From positions 434,001 through 498,000 of the forward strand of contig NC_012781.1 of assembly GCF_000020605.1 (NCBI RefSeq): a stretch of DNA of 64,000 nucleotides, given 5' to 3'. Under the pieces are notes generated by a model. It searched no databases, was not told the DNA's origin, and worked only from the letters and a program-made list of their open reading frames with translations. The stretch is from Agathobacter rectalis ATCC 33656 (GTDB taxonomy: Bacteria > Bacillota > Clostridia > Lachnospirales > Lachnospiraceae). A program made the translations under genes and the position numbers. Within the stretch, counting starts at the first letter, position 1, and every line of letters starts with the position of its first letter. Shown in pieces: positions 45,753-55,098 of this stretch.

Positions 45753-45797
45753 CCCATCAATCCGCTATACTGTAGCTAAGTACAGCGGATTGATGGA
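45753..45797. repeat. CCATCAATCCGCT palindrome
   Basis: CCATCAATCCGCT and AGCGGATTGATGG form a perfect 13-bp stem around a 19-base loop containing its own ACTGTA/TACAG-type pairing. It lacks a T-run, so is not an evident terminator. It resembles the hairpin at 34293 in ATCCGCT, the ACTATA/ACTGTA part and AGCGGAT. Confidence 0.5.
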
Positions 45798-45813
45798 TTT
45801 CGTGGAGGTTCAT

Positions 45814-45867
45814 ATGGTAAGCACTTACCTAGGTTTTGGAAAATACATTTGTATTGTAGTGAGGTGA
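45814..45867 (+). CDS. Possible 17-residue leader peptide upstream of the DUF4869 gene
   Basis: ATG at 45814 with a strong GGAGG 5 bases upstream, then MVSTYLGFGKYICIVVR and a stop. A GGTAAGCACTTACC near-palindrome overlaps its first codons. It lies 41 bases before the DUF4869 gene. It could be a regulatory upstream ORF; length gives no statistical support, so it is tentative. Confidence 0.25.
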   Translation: MVSTYLGFGKYICIVVR

Positions 45868-45908
45868 AATTCATTCAAGGCTAATCTAACAGGAGGAGTA
45901 GATTTTGT

Positions 45909-46346
45909 ATGCTGAATATATTTTATGGAGATATGAAAGAAGCAGTATATAATACGGCAGCGTATTTTAAATATGATTATGAAGATAACTGGATTACAGA
46001 TCCATTTGTGAAGAAAATGATAAAGGATGTGGATCAGTCGATTGTTTTGGACAGTGGAGTAATCGACAGCCCAGTGTTAGGAAAAATACCGCCTACGGGG
46101 TTATCAGGTGGTGTTAAAACATTGATTTTGGTGAAGTTTGAAAAAAATAAAATTTTCAATGCATCGACCTGTGGAGATAATTGTGCAAAATGGTTATTAA
46201 AAATTGCAGAAACAGAAGACAGAACAATAAACTTACGTCATTTGATGAAATTTGAAGTTGAACCGTTTGACATCCGAATCCTTAACACGAATGAAATTGT
46301 ACATACCATGGAAGAACTGGTATCAATTGCAGGTGAATTTGTTTGA
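45909..46346 (+). CDS. DUF4869-family protein
   Basis: 145 residues, no signal peptide or membrane segment. Contains the pattern I associate with DUF4869: IFYGDMKEA at the start, SPVLGKIPPTGLSGGVKTLIL in the middle and FNASTCGDNCAKWLLKIAE near 95. The CGDNC pair of cysteines may bind metal or be redox-active. Function unknown. Strong AGGAGGAG before the ATG. Followed 15 bases later by an ATPase gene; the two look like one functional unit. Confidence 0.75.
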   Translation: MLNIFYGDMKEAVYNTAAYFKYDYEDNWITDPFVKKMIKDVDQSIVLDSGVIDSPVLGKIPPTGLSGGVKTLILVKFEKNKIFNASTCGDNCAKWLLKIAETEDRTINLRHLMKFEVEPFDIRILNTNEIVHTMEELVSIAGEFV

Positions 46347-46361
46347 TGGCAGGAGGATACG

Positions 46362-47339
46362 ATGAAAGGAAAACATAAAGTTATTGTATCAACAAAACGT
46401 TTAAAGTATGAATTTGAACTTCGGAGAAATCTGACGATTATCCAGGGAGACAGTGCAACTGGAAAAACTACACTTGTAGATATGATTCGTGATTTCGTGA
46501 ATAATCCAACCGGCACACCTGTAGAGGTGATATGTGATAAAAAATGTCATGTGGTTGAAGGAAGTTTATGGAAAGAGCAGTTGTCAGGCATATCAGACTG
46601 TATTGTATTTATTGATGAGGGAAATGAATTCATAACGACAGTAGATTTTGCAGATAAAATTCAAAAAACAGATAATTATTATGTAATTGTTACTAGGGAA
46701 GCTTTACCAGCATTGCCATATAGCGTAGAAGAAATCTATGGAATTCGTACATCTGGAAGATATGGGACATTGAAACAAAGTTATCATGAATTCTATCGGA
46801 TATATGGAACAGATACATATGAAGATAAAGTGAGTCCGGAGATTATTATTACGGAAGACAGCAATTCAGGATATCAATTTTTTGAACATGTATGTATAGA
46901 AAATGGTTTGAAATGTGAATCTATGAATGGAAAATCAAATGTCTTTCATTATCTGAACAAACATAAAGGTGAAAAAATACTTGTCATTGCAGATGGGGCG
47001 GCATTTGGTTCCGAGATTGACAGGGTGTTGCAGGTTATCCATGGCAGAAAAAATGTGGCCTTATATTTGCCTGAATCATTTGAATGGATGATTATGGATG
47101 CCGATATTTTAAAGAATAATACAGTAAGAAGCATATTGAGTAATCCATCAGAGTATGTAGAGAGCAAGCTTTATTTCAGTTGGGAAAGGTTTTTTACAGC
47201 TATTCTGATTGAACAAACAAAAGACACCTATTTGGCATATGCAAAACGTAAATTAAATCCGGCATATTTAAGTGGAGCAATTAAAGAGTCGATTTTAAGA
47301 AAAATGAACATAATTGATCTGAATAAGAAAGATGAATAA
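46362..47339 (+). CDS. Uncharacterised P-loop ATPase partner of DUF4869
   Basis: 325 residues. Walker A GDSATGKTTLVDMI at about 29-42, possible Walker B CIVFIDEGNEF near 86-96, followed by YVIVTREALPALPYSVEEIYGI, where an ATPase sensor could lie. The second half (EKILVIADGAAFGSEIDRVLQVI; VALYLPESFEWMI) resembles a TOPRIM/OLD-like alpha/beta fold only loosely. No membrane segment. I do not recognise a named family. The gene pair is compact, A+T-rich compared with neighbours, and flanked by unrelated housekeeping genes. Confidence 0.7.
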   Translation: MKGKHKVIVSTKRLKYEFELRRNLTIIQGDSATGKTTLVDMIRDFVNNPTGTPVEVICDKKCHVVEGSLWKEQLSGISDCIVFIDEGNEFITTVDFADKIQKTDNYYVIVTREALPALPYSVEEIYGIRTSGRYGTLKQSYHEFYRIYGTDTYEDKVSPEIIITEDSNSGYQFFEHVCIENGLKCESMNGKSNVFHYLNKHKGEKILVIADGAAFGSEIDRVLQVIHGRKNVALYLPESFEWMIMDADILKNNTVRSILSNPSEYVESKLYFSWERFFTAILIEQTKDTYLAYAKRKLNPAYLSGAIKESILRKMNIIDLNKKDE

Positions 47340-47368
47340 ATATTAAGAAAAAATAGAGGAATGGTTAA

Positions 47369-48514
47369 ATGAAGGTTGTAGTAGCAATTGATTCATTTAA
47401 AGGAAGCATGACAAGCATGCAGGCAGGGATGGCATGCAAAGAAGGCATATTGGCGGCAATACCGAAAGCAGATGTGGTGGTCAGATCACTTGCAGATGGT
47501 GGCGAGGGAACTGTAACCGCTTTGGTAGAGGGCATGAATGGCACATATGAACATGTTGATGTAACAGGACCGATGGGACAAAAGGTGCACGCGACATATG
47601 GAGTACTTGAGGATGATACGGCTGTTATGGAAATGGCAGAAGCATCAGGAATCACACTTGTTGAAGGTAAACCTGATCCATGGAAAGCGACCTCATTGGG
47701 TGTGGGAGAGATGATATTGGATGCCGTGCACAAGGGCTGTCGGAATTTCATAATCGGAATAGGCGGAAGCGCAACCACTGAGGGCGGCATAGGAATGCTG
47801 ATGGCGCTCGGCTATGAGTTTTATGATGAGGATGACAATATTCTTCCACCGGTATTTGGCTCGCTTGCAAGGGTAAGAAAGATCAAGGCTGATAAGGTCC
47901 CTTCAGAATTGAAGCAGTGTCATTTCAAAATAGCATGTGATGTTACTAATCCACTGTGCACAGAGCAGGGCTGCGTATACATTTTTGGAAAGCAAAAGGG
48001 CGTACAGGAGCATGAAAAGGCACAGATGGATAAAATGATGAGACAGTATGCAGACTGTGTTGAGGAGTATGCGGGAAAACGTTTTAGCGAGACACCGGGA
48101 GCAGGCGCTGCGGGAGGTCTTGGGTTTGCTTTTCTATTTGGACTTGAGAACGTGGAGCTTAAATCCGGCATAGATATAGTGCTAAACGCAATACAGCTTG
48201 ACAAGGAACTGAAAAATGCCGATATCGTAGTGACCGGAGAGGGCAGGCTTGATGGACAGAGCGCCATGGGAAAGGTGCCTGTCGGAGTGGCAAAAGCAGG
48301 CAGAAAAAACGGCTGTAAAGTAATCGCACTTGCAGGGAGTGTCACTGACGATGCAGTGGCATGTAATAAAGAAGGCATAGATGCGTTTTTCCCTATTATA
48401 AGAGGGGCAACAACGCTTAATGAGGCTATGGATATCAAAAATGCTCAAAAAAATATGAAAAACACTGCAGAACAGGTTTTCAGGCTTATTGACATCAGCT
48501 CGCTTATGGAATAA
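47369..48514 (+). CDS. Glycerate kinase (GarK/GlxK type)
   Basis: 381 residues. Starts VVVAIDSFKGSMTSMQAGMACKEGI and contains PLADGGEGT-like RSLADGGEGTVTALVEG, FIIGIGGSATTEGGIGML and GAAGGLGFAF, all hallmarks of the type 2 glycerate kinase family, and VVTGEGRLDGQSAMGKVP. Phosphorylates D-glycerate to 2-phosphoglycerate, feeding glycolysis. Monocistronic as far as can be seen; 29 bases after the ATPase gene with GAGGAA before the ATG. Confidence 0.95.
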   Translation: MKVVVAIDSFKGSMTSMQAGMACKEGILAAIPKADVVVRSLADGGEGTVTALVEGMNGTYEHVDVTGPMGQKVHATYGVLEDDTAVMEMAEASGITLVEGKPDPWKATSLGVGEMILDAVHKGCRNFIIGIGGSATTEGGIGMLMALGYEFYDEDDNILPPVFGSLARVRKIKADKVPSELKQCHFKIACDVTNPLCTEQGCVYIFGKQKGVQEHEKAQMDKMMRQYADCVEEYAGKRFSETPGAGAAGGLGFAFLFGLENVELKSGIDIVLNAIQLDKELKNADIVVTGEGRLDGQSAMGKVPVGVAKAGRKNGCKVIALAGSVTDDAVACNKEGIDAFFPIIRGATTLNEAMDIKNAQKNMKNTAEQVFRLIDISSLME

Positions 48515-48608
48515 TATATGTTAGTAAAATTATGCGTGGTGCAGGGGCGTGATGAGACATAAAAGCCCTGTATATCATAGAATATTTCAATAAAAAAGGA
48601 GAAAAGCA

Positions 48609-50048
48609 ATGGCTAAGGAGAAAAAATTAGTAGAGGCCATCACTTCCATGGAGGAAGATTTCACACAATGGTATACAGACGTTGTGAAGAAAGCAGAGTT
48701 GATGGATTATTCATCTGTAAAGGGATGTATGATCTTTAAGCCCAATGGTTATGCCATCTGGGAGAATATACAGAAAAATCTCGATGCAATGTTCAAAGAG
48801 ACAGGTGTAGAGAATGTATACATGCCAATGTTCATTCCGGAGAGCCTGCTCCAGAAGGAAAAGGATCACGTAGAGGGCTTTGCACCTGAGGTCGCATGGG
48901 TCACACAGGGCGGACTTGAGACACTTCAGGAGAGACTTGCAGTAAGACCTACATCAGAGACACTTTTCTGCGAGCTTTTCAGCAAAACAGTACAGTCACA
49001 CAGAGACCTTCCAAAGGTATATAACCAGTGGTGCTCAGTAGTGCGCTGGGAGAAGACAACACGTCCATTCCTCCGCTCATCAGAGTTCTTATGGCAGGAG
49101 GGACATACTGTTCATGCAACAGCCGAGGAGGCAGAGGCACGTACAGTACAGATGTTAAACATCTATGCGGATTTCTGTGAGAAATATCTTGCAATCCCTA
49201 TGGTAAAGGGAAGAAAGACAGACAAGGAGAAGTTCGCCGGAGCAGAGGCTACATACACAATAGAGGCACTCATGCATGACGGAAAAGCACTCCAGTCAGG
49301 AACCTCACACAACTTTGGTGACGGCTTCCCTAAGGCATTCGGCATCCAGTACACAGACAAGGACAATAAATTACAGTACTGTCATGAGACATCATGGGGC
49401 GTTTCAACACGTCTTATCGGAGCTATCATCATGGTTCACGGAGATGACTCAGGACTCGTGCTTCCACCAAAGATTGCACCAACACAGGTTATGGTCATTC
49501 CAATCCAGCAGCAGAAGGACGGCGTCCTTGACAAGGCATACGACCTCAAGGACAAGCTCTCAAAGGATTTCCGTGTGAAAATCGATGCAACCGACAAGAC
49601 ACCTGGCTGGAAGTTCGCAGCACAGGAGGTTCAGGGAATCTCAACACGTATCGAGATTGGACCAAAGGATATCGAGAAAAACCAGTGCGTTATCGTCCGC
49701 CGAGACACAAGAGAGAAAATCGTTGTCTCACTTGATGAGGTCAATGAGAAGCTCGCAGAGGTACTTGAGACAATGCAGAATGACATGCTCGAGAAGGCAA
49801 AGGCATTCCTTGCAAGCCATATAAACGATGCACACGACTACAATGAGTTCAAGGCAATCGCAGAGACAAAGCCTGGCTTTATCCGTGCTATGTGGTGTGG
49901 AGACGAGGCCTGCGAGAATAAAATCAAAGAGGACACAACAGTTACAAGCCGTTGTATGCCATTTGGTGACCAGGAGCAGATTTCCGACGTATGCGTATGC
50001 TGTGGAAAGCCGGCGCATAAGCTCGTATACTGGGGCAAGGCATATTAA
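48609..50048 (+). CDS. proS: Prolyl-tRNA synthetase, short (eukaryote/archaea-like) form
   Basis: 479 residues. Class II catalytic domain with motif 2 [32 protein letters not shown] and LRPTSE-type [12 protein letters not shown]; anticodon domain from about 285; and a C-terminal zinc-binding domain with Cys pairs (CGDEACENK ... CVCCGKPA) ending in the invariant Tyr. The editing INS domain of the long bacterial form is absent. Codon use is strongly biased, as for highly expressed genes. AAAAGGAG precedes the ATG. I find no T-box motif in its 95-base leader, only a CAGGGGC/GCCCTG hairpin. Confidence 0.96.
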   Translation: MAKEKKLVEAITSMEEDFTQWYTDVVKKAELMDYSSVKGCMIFKPNGYAIWENIQKNLDAMFKETGVENVYMPMFIPESLLQKEKDHVEGFAPEVAWVTQGGLETLQERLAVRPTSETLFCELFSKTVQSHRDLPKVYNQWCSVVRWEKTTRPFLRSSEFLWQEGHTVHATAEEAEARTVQMLNIYADFCEKYLAIPMVKGRKTDKEKFAGAEATYTIEALMHDGKALQSGTSHNFGDGFPKAFGIQYTDKDNKLQYCHETSWGVSTRLIGAIIMVHGDDSGLVLPPKIAPTQVMVIPIQQQKDGVLDKAYDLKDKLSKDFRVKIDATDKTPGWKFAAQEVQGISTRIEIGPKDIEKNQCVIVRRDTREKIVVSLDEVNEKLAEVLETMQNDMLEKAKAFLASHINDAHDYNEFKAIAETKPGFIRAMWCGDEACENKIKEDTTVTSRCMPFGDQEQISDVCVCCGKPAHKLVYWGKAY

Positions 50049-50113
50049 ATTCGCGCCTACGAGAATTTATTTCGCGAATTAATCATTACTTTTGTATATT
50101 ATTATGATAAACA

Positions 50114-50364
50114 GCTCGCCGGAGGGGCGCATTGACGCAGCATACGGCTGTGGCGCATGCTCGATTTACGACGTGTCGTGTGTGAGAGTTAATGCCACCT
50201 GCGGCTGAAGCTGGCGCAAAAAATACTCGTTCAAGCGTAAGCGCGTTTGATTTTTTAGCGCCTAATAAGCTCTGCCGCAGGAGGTATTTACTCTCACCAG
50301 ACTAAGGAGTTATGAGAGCATGTGTCACAGTTGTATGCTGTGGCAATGTGCCCCTCCGGCGAGC
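50114..50364 (+). ncRNA. Element B: 251-nt nested palindrome, candidate structured RNA
   Basis: Arms 50114-50162 and 50316-50364 pair over 49 positions: 42 Watson-Crick, 6 G.U wobbles (all valid only if the + strand is transcribed) and one mismatch. Inside, GTGAGAGT/ACTCTCAC and CCTGCGGC/GCCGCAGG stack around an internal loop, then GGCGC/GCGCC and TCAAGCG/CGCGTTTGA close a central hairpin, with a small ACGA/TCGT hairpin on the 5' side. No coding potential. It fills the gap between proS and cca and ends 32 bases before the cca start. Confidence 0.55.
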
Positions 50365-50395
50365 GTCATTTAGAATAAAAAAGGAGAATCCAACG

Positions 50396-51736
50396 ATGCG
50401 CATAGATTTACCGCAGAATGTCAACTTCATAATAGACACGCTCTACGAGCATGGCTTTGAGGCATATGCGGTAGGTGGATGCGTGCGTGACAGTCTCCTG
50501 GGCCGGGTGCCACAGGACTGGGATATCACCACATCTGCAAAGCCTGCGCAGGTCAAAGCGATATTTGACCATACGATAGACACAGGTATCCAGCATGGCA
50601 CAGTCACGGTCATGCTGGAGCATGTGGGCTATGAGGTCACCACCTACAGGATAGACGGAGAGTACGAGGATGCACGCCATCCAAAGGAGGTTACCTTTAC
50701 CTCCAATCTGAAGCTTGATCTGGAGAGGCGCGACTTCACAATCAATGCCATGGCATATAATCATAGGGCAGGGCTTGTCGATGAATTTGACGGCATAGCA
50801 GATTTAAAAGCACATGTGATCAGATGTGTGGGCTGTGCACACGACAGGTTCAGTGAGGATGCACTCAGGATGTTTCGTGCGGTGCGATTTGCAGCCCAGC
50901 TTGGCTTTGATATAGAGGCACAGACTAAAGCAGCCATAAAAGAGCTTGCCCCTGCCTTGTCAAAGGTCAGCGCAGAGCGAATCCAGGTGGAGCTTGTGAA
51001 GCTTCTGACATCAGACCATCCGCAGATGATGAGAGATCTGTATGAGCTTGGACTCACAGCGGTATTCATGCCGGAGTTTGATGTGATGATGCAGACACCT
51101 CAGCACAATAAGCACCATATGTACAGTGTCGGCGAGCATACGCTTCATACCTTGGAGCATGTGCGAGCGGACAAAATCCTAAGGCTTACTATGCTGCTTC
51201 ATGATGTGGCAAAGCCTGTGTGCATTACGACAGATGAGGAAGGCCAGAATCATTTCAAGAAGCATCCTGTTGTGGGAGCTGATATGACAAGAAAGATACT
51301 CAGGCGCCTTAAGTTTGATAACAGGACTACAGACTGTTGCTGTAAGCTCGTAAAAGAGCATGATGACCGTCCGGCCATCACAGAGCGCAATGTAAGGCGT
51401 GCCATAAGCCGCATAGGAACAGAGCTTTTTCCGCTGTTGTTTGAGGTGAAAAGAGCCGATACACTCGGACAGAGCATGTATAAGCGCGCAGAAAAGCTTG
51501 AATACATCGCAGAATATGAGAGTGTATACAGGAAAATCCTCGCAGACCACCAGTGTGTATCAAAAAAGGAAATGAAAATAAATGGCAGCGACCTGATTAA
51601 AATGGGAGTAGAGCCGGGACCGAAGCTTGGCGATATCCTGGACAGGCTTTATGAGCAGGTGCTTGATGACCCATCGCTCAATGAAGCACAAAAACTTAAA
51701 GAGCTTGCGAATAAAATAATAACCTCTCTCATATGA
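50396..51736 (+). CDS. cca: CCA tRNA nucleotidyltransferase with HD domain
   Basis: 446 residues. Head domain GGCVRDSLLGRVPQDWDITTSAKP has the metal-binding D-x-D, then RRDFTINAMAYN and RMFRAVRFAAQLGF of class II CCA enzymes, and an HD phosphohydrolase domain (LHDVAKP). Adds CCA to tRNA 3' ends; this matters here because the tRNA-Tyr gene at 62193 does not encode CCA. ATG at 50396 chosen because AAGGAG lies 8 bases upstream; the longer ORF from 50312 would translate the element B arm. Confidence 0.95.
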   Translation: MRIDLPQNVNFIIDTLYEHGFEAYAVGGCVRDSLLGRVPQDWDITTSAKPAQVKAIFDHTIDTGIQHGTVTVMLEHVGYEVTTYRIDGEYEDARHPKEVTFTSNLKLDLERRDFTINAMAYNHRAGLVDEFDGIADLKAHVIRCVGCAHDRFSEDALRMFRAVRFAAQLGFDIEAQTKAAIKELAPALSKVSAERIQVELVKLLTSDHPQMMRDLYELGLTAVFMPEFDVMMQTPQHNKHHMYSVGEHTLHTLEHVRADKILRLTMLLHDVAKPVCITTDEEGQNHFKKHPVVGADMTRKILRRLKFDNRTTDCCCKLVKEHDDRPAITERNVRRAISRIGTELFPLLFEVKRADTLGQSMYKRAEKLEYIAEYESVYRKILADHQCVSKKEMKINGSDLIKMGVEPGPKLGDILDRLYEQVLDDPSLNEAQKLKELANKIITSLI

Positions 51737-51789
51737 TTAAAAAGCATCTTAATAGTTATGATGCATTAATTATATGAGGGGGGATTTTT

Positions 51790-52758
51790 TTGTATAATCA
51801 GCCGGAAGTGGCTTTGGAAAAATATGAGCTTACAGTAAGCAGGATAATAAAGGGCAGAGGAGCATATATATGTGACACAGGCATCGGGCAGAAGCTGCTC
51901 GTGCCGTACAGAGGGCATGAGCAAAGGGCATGCACCCTGCGGGATACGCTGGCATTTATCCAGAGAAACGGTATGGATGTGGAGCAGATATCACAGACAA
52001 AGGAGCAGTGTATCATATCGCGAGATAACTGTGAGGACGCATACATATTGAAGGATTACAGAGCAGGCAGAGAGTGCAGCACGGACAGCATAGATGATAT
52101 GCGTGGCGGCAGCAGGGCATTAGCGCAGCTGCACAATATATTGGAAAAGTATCCGCTGCCTTCGGATATCGAGGTAGAAAGCCTGTACGAAAAAGCTCAG
52201 CGCAAATGTGCGCAGATAGTAAAGCTTAAAAACTACATACTGCGTCGCAGCAAGACAAATGCTTTTGAGCATCTGTTTTATGAATGCTATGAGAGATTCT
52301 TAGAGCAGGGACAGAAATCGGCGGAAATATTGTGTGAGCTGGAAAATAGTAAAACGTCGGTTCCGATATACTGTCACGGAGCCTTCAACCAGCACAATGT
52401 CGTGTATACACAGTCCGGAAGATGGCTCCCTGTCAATTTCGAGACCATGCATCCGGGATATCCGGAAACTGATCTTGCGGAGTACATGCGCAAGATGCTC
52501 GAAAAAAATCACTGGGATACAGCGGTTGCAGATGCAATTCTTGACAGCTATTGCAGCGTAAGAAGTCTTGATGATACATCAATGAGACTGCTTCAAGCAC
52601 TGCTTTTGTTTCCTGAAAAATTTTGTAAGCTCTGCAATCACTATAGCAACTCGCGCAAGTCATGGGTATGCGACCGCGATGTGGATAAGCTTGCACAGCT
52701 CATACAGCTAAGTGGGGAGCGCGAGGAGTATCTGCATGCCCTGCAAGCCATAGTGTAA
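51790..52758 (+). CDS. CotS-family spore-coat-like kinase protein
   Basis: 322 residues from a TTG start preceded by GAGGGGGGA. The fold follows the aminoglycoside-phosphotransferase-like CotS/YutH/YsxE family: YLLKDYRAGRECSTDS-like substrate loop (AYILKDYRAGREC), SRALAQLHN, and PIYCHGAFNQHNVVY in place of the catalytic HGDxxxxN, where the usual Asp is Ala (HGAFNQHN), followed by LPVNFETMHPGYPETDLAEYMRK. Loss of the catalytic Asp and NFE instead of DFD suggest a pseudokinase. In Bacillus such proteins sit in the spore coat. Confidence 0.75.
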   Translation: MYNQPEVALEKYELTVSRIIKGRGAYICDTGIGQKLLVPYRGHEQRACTLRDTLAFIQRNGMDVEQISQTKEQCIISRDNCEDAYILKDYRAGRECSTDSIDDMRGGSRALAQLHNILEKYPLPSDIEVESLYEKAQRKCAQIVKLKNYILRRSKTNAFEHLFYECYERFLEQGQKSAEILCELENSKTSVPIYCHGAFNQHNVVYTQSGRWLPVNFETMHPGYPETDLAEYMRKMLEKNHWDTAVADAILDSYCSVRSLDDTSMRLLQALLLFPEKFCKLCNHYSNSRKSWVCDRDVDKLAQLIQLSGEREEYLHALQAIV

Positions 52759-52862
52759 GCAGTAATGCATATATATAGTGAATTTAATTGAAAAGTAAAT
52801 GACTATACGATATATTATTATTGTAGAAAAACGTTTAAAGCCAGCTATTAAAGGAAATACAG

Positions 52863-54194
52863 ATGAAGAAATTTAAAAGATTATTTTGCATAGTATGCAT
52901 GCTTGTGCTGTTACTTGCAGCATGTGGAAAACAGGACACGGATGATGGTGTAAAAAAATTCTATAACAGCATGAATGATACGACGGAGGCCGTGGGAGAA
53001 AGCACGCAGTCCGGTTTGAAAGCTGCTGCGGAGGAAAACGGAAAGTCCGTTAAGAAAAGTTCAGATATTCTCATAGTATCGGACATAAACAGTGCCAATG
53101 AGACAATCAGGGTATACAATTACTCGACGGGAGTGCAGTATCAGTATTACTATGGGCTGACCACCGGCTTTTTTGACAAATATGGCAATCACATGTCAGT
53201 TTCAGACATACATCAGGGTGATGTGGTTGACATATCAGGGGCAGATTCAGACGGCAAGGCAAAGCGGATACAAAAATCCGATAAGGTGTGGACAAACGAC
53301 GCAGTGACCAATTTTTCTGTGGATAAGAATAATAGCGTGCTTGAAATCGGAAATAGCAGCTACAGGCTGGATGAGCGCACCATGATATTTTCAGGCTCGG
53401 ATGTCATAGATACTGACAGCCTAACGGCGCAGGATAAGCTGGCTGTTGTCGGGATTGACAAGGATATAGTGTCAATTTCTGTCACAACAGGGCACGGCAC
53501 ACTGCAGCTTAGCAATACATCGCTGTTTGAGGGCAGCTTTTTGCAGCTCGGAGACAGGATATTTGCAGAAATCACTAAGGATATGTCGCTTGATGTGCCG
53601 GAGGGCAGCTATACGCTCGCTGTGGCCAACAACGGCTGGGGAGGCAGCACGGATATTGAGATAAAAAGAGGCGAGACTACAAAGGTAAATTTAAATGATT
53701 TAAAGGGTGAGGGTCCTAAAAAGAGCAGCATCCTTTTCGAGGTTGACGTGCAGGGAGCAAAAATATATGTCGATGGCAGTGAAATCGACTATACGAGCCC
53801 GGTTGAGATAACATACGGAAAACACACGCTTAAGGTAACAGCCGATGGCTATGACACCTGGACGAGGACGCTTTACGTGAACTCGAAGGAAGCCACCATA
53901 CAGATTACGATAAACGACAATAAGGACAGCCTCGGCAGTGATTCATCAGGCACCGGAACCGGCAGCACGGACAGCTCGCAGGCCACCGCACAGACTCCTT
54001 CAGAGACTGCCTCACAGAGGGCAGATGAGAAGGACAATCAAAGTACATCTAAAAGCACCACCGGCAGCTCGAAGAGCACAAATTCATCACGGCAGACATA
54101 CAATAAATCCTCTGACAGTTCCAAAAATAGTCTGACAAATAAGGACATATCCGATTATCTTTCAACATTAACCTCTTTATTAAGTTCAAAGTAA
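52863..54194 (+). CDS. PEGA-domain lipoprotein
   Basis: 443 residues. Lipoprotein signal with lipobox LLAAC (Cys about residue 21), then a beta-rich extracellular part (about 60-270). A PEGA domain at about 292-357 reads FEVDVQGAKIYVDGSEIDYTSPVEITYGKHTLKVTADGYDTW (key residues only). The tail is Ser/Thr/Gln-rich low complexity (about 358-425) ending in LSTLTSLLSSK, a wall-spanning type linker at the wrong end for an anchor. Surface protein of unknown role. Confidence 0.8.
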   Translation: MKKFKRLFCIVCMLVLLLAACGKQDTDDGVKKFYNSMNDTTEAVGESTQSGLKAAAEENGKSVKKSSDILIVSDINSANETIRVYNYSTGVQYQYYYGLTTGFFDKYGNHMSVSDIHQGDVVDISGADSDGKAKRIQKSDKVWTNDAVTNFSVDKNNSVLEIGNSSYRLDERTMIFSGSDVIDTDSLTAQDKLAVVGIDKDIVSISVTTGHGTLQLSNTSLFEGSFLQLGDRIFAEITKDMSLDVPEGSYTLAVANNGWGGSTDIEIKRGETTKVNLNDLKGEGPKKSSILFEVDVQGAKIYVDGSEIDYTSPVEITYGKHTLKVTADGYDTWTRTLYVNSKEATIQITINDNKDSLGSDSSGTGTGSTDSSQATAQTPSETASQRADEKDNQSTSKSTTGSSKSTNSSRQTYNKSSDSSKNSLTNKDISDYLSTLTSLLSSK

Positions 54195-54246
54195 GGTTTT
54201 AAGAATGGTAAAAGTACATAAAAGCCTAGGAAATAGCGCATTTTCC

Positions 54247-54275
54247 TTGACAAACCCCATAAAAACAAGTATATA
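54247..54275 (+). promoter_or_regulatory. HU gene promoter
   Basis: TTGACA at 54247-54252, 17-base spacer, TATATA at 54270-54275; a near-consensus housekeeping promoter about 70 bases before the HU start codon. Confidence 0.7.
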
Positions 54276-54347
54276 TATTCTTGTAGGTAATTTGGGAATA
54301 CAGCTCGAATTATATAAATTATGAAAATCCAGAGGAGGAATTTTATC

Positions 54348-54620
54348 ATGAACAAAGCAGATTTAGTTGCAGCTATGGCAGAGAAGGCCGGAGTATCAAA
54401 GAAGGATGCAGAGGCATCTTTAAAGGCATTCACAGATGTTGTTGCAGAGGAGTTAAAGAAAGGTGAGAAGATCCAGTTAGTTGGATTCGGTACTTTCGAG
54501 GTATCTGAGAGAGCAGCAAGAACAGGAAGAAATCCACAGACTGGCGCTGAGATGACAATTGCAGCATCTAAGGCTCCTAAGTTCAAGGCTGGAAAGGCTT
54601 TAAAAGATTCTCTTAACTAA
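54348..54620 (+). CDS. hup: HU-family DNA-binding protein
   Basis: 90 residues, exactly the family size. [22 protein letters not shown], then [22 protein letters not shown], the DNA-intercalating beta arm with the conserved RNPQTG proline. Nucleoid protein. The ATG at 54348 has AGGAGGA 8 bases upstream; an upstream in-frame start at 54321 was rejected. Confidence 0.97.
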   Translation: MNKADLVAAMAEKAGVSKKDAEASLKAFTDVVAEELKKGEKIQLVGFGTFEVSERAARTGRNPQTGAEMTIAASKAPKFKAGKALKDSLN

Positions 54621-54647
54621 TAAGTTAGACTATCACGGAGTAGAAGA

Positions 54648-54680
54648 ATGGGTGAAGCCTTTAAGGCTCCGCCCATTTTT
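54648..54680 (+). terminator. Terminator after the HU gene
   Basis: ATGGGTG-AAGCC pairs with GGCT-CCGCCCAT around TTTAA, followed by TTTTTGG. Strong GC-rich stem. Confidence 0.8.
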
Positions 54681-54749
54681 GGCTATATCCACTGAAATCA
54701 GGGTAATGGTTATGAATTGATTTATTATAGGTAAGACACAGAGGTAACA

Positions 54750-54989
54750 ATGAGATTAGACAAATTTTTGAAGGTATCGCGTCTGATAAAGAGACGTACA
54801 GTGGCAAATGAGGCATGTGACGCAGGCCGTGTCACAGTAAACGGCAGACCGGCAAAGGCATCTGTAAATGTCAAGGTCGGAGACATAATAGAGATAGCAT
54901 TTGGACAAAAGACAGTCAAGGTTAAGGTGTTAAATCTCCTTGACACAACAAAGAAGGAAGAAGCAAAAGATCTTTTTGAGTATATATAG
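54750..54989 (+). CDS. rqcP: RqcP (YabO) S4-domain ribosome quality-control protein
   Basis: 79 residues, nearly all an S4 RNA-binding domain: MRLDKFLKVSRLIKRRTVANEACDAGRVTVNGRPAKASVNVKVGD (key residues). In Bacillus it supports RqcH-driven C-terminal tailing on stalled 50S subunits. Its position before yabP and divIC is the same as yabO in Bacillus. Confidence 0.93.
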   Translation: MRLDKFLKVSRLIKRRTVANEACDAGRVTVNGRPAKASVNVKVGDIIEIAFGQKTVKVKVLNLLDTTKKEEAKDLFEYI

Positions 54990-55098
54990 GTTATATTTTC
55001 ATGAATCCCGGCATATATTTACATATGCGATTCCACAGATGGCATGTATATGTGCGGCTGTCTATGGAGCATATTAAAAATTATGTGAGGGACAGGAA

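Noticed and set aside
45753-45797. Rho-independent terminator
   Set aside because: Perfect stem but no T-run on either strand; treated as a palindrome of unknown role.
48515-48608. T-box leader for proS
   Set aside because: No T-box sequence, specifier loop or terminator/antiterminator pair; only a short CAGGGGC/GCCCTG hairpin.
50312-50395. Upstream extension of cca giving 28 more residues
   Set aside because: It translates the right arm of element B; the ATG at 50396 has a proper AAGGAG and the protein then starts like its family.
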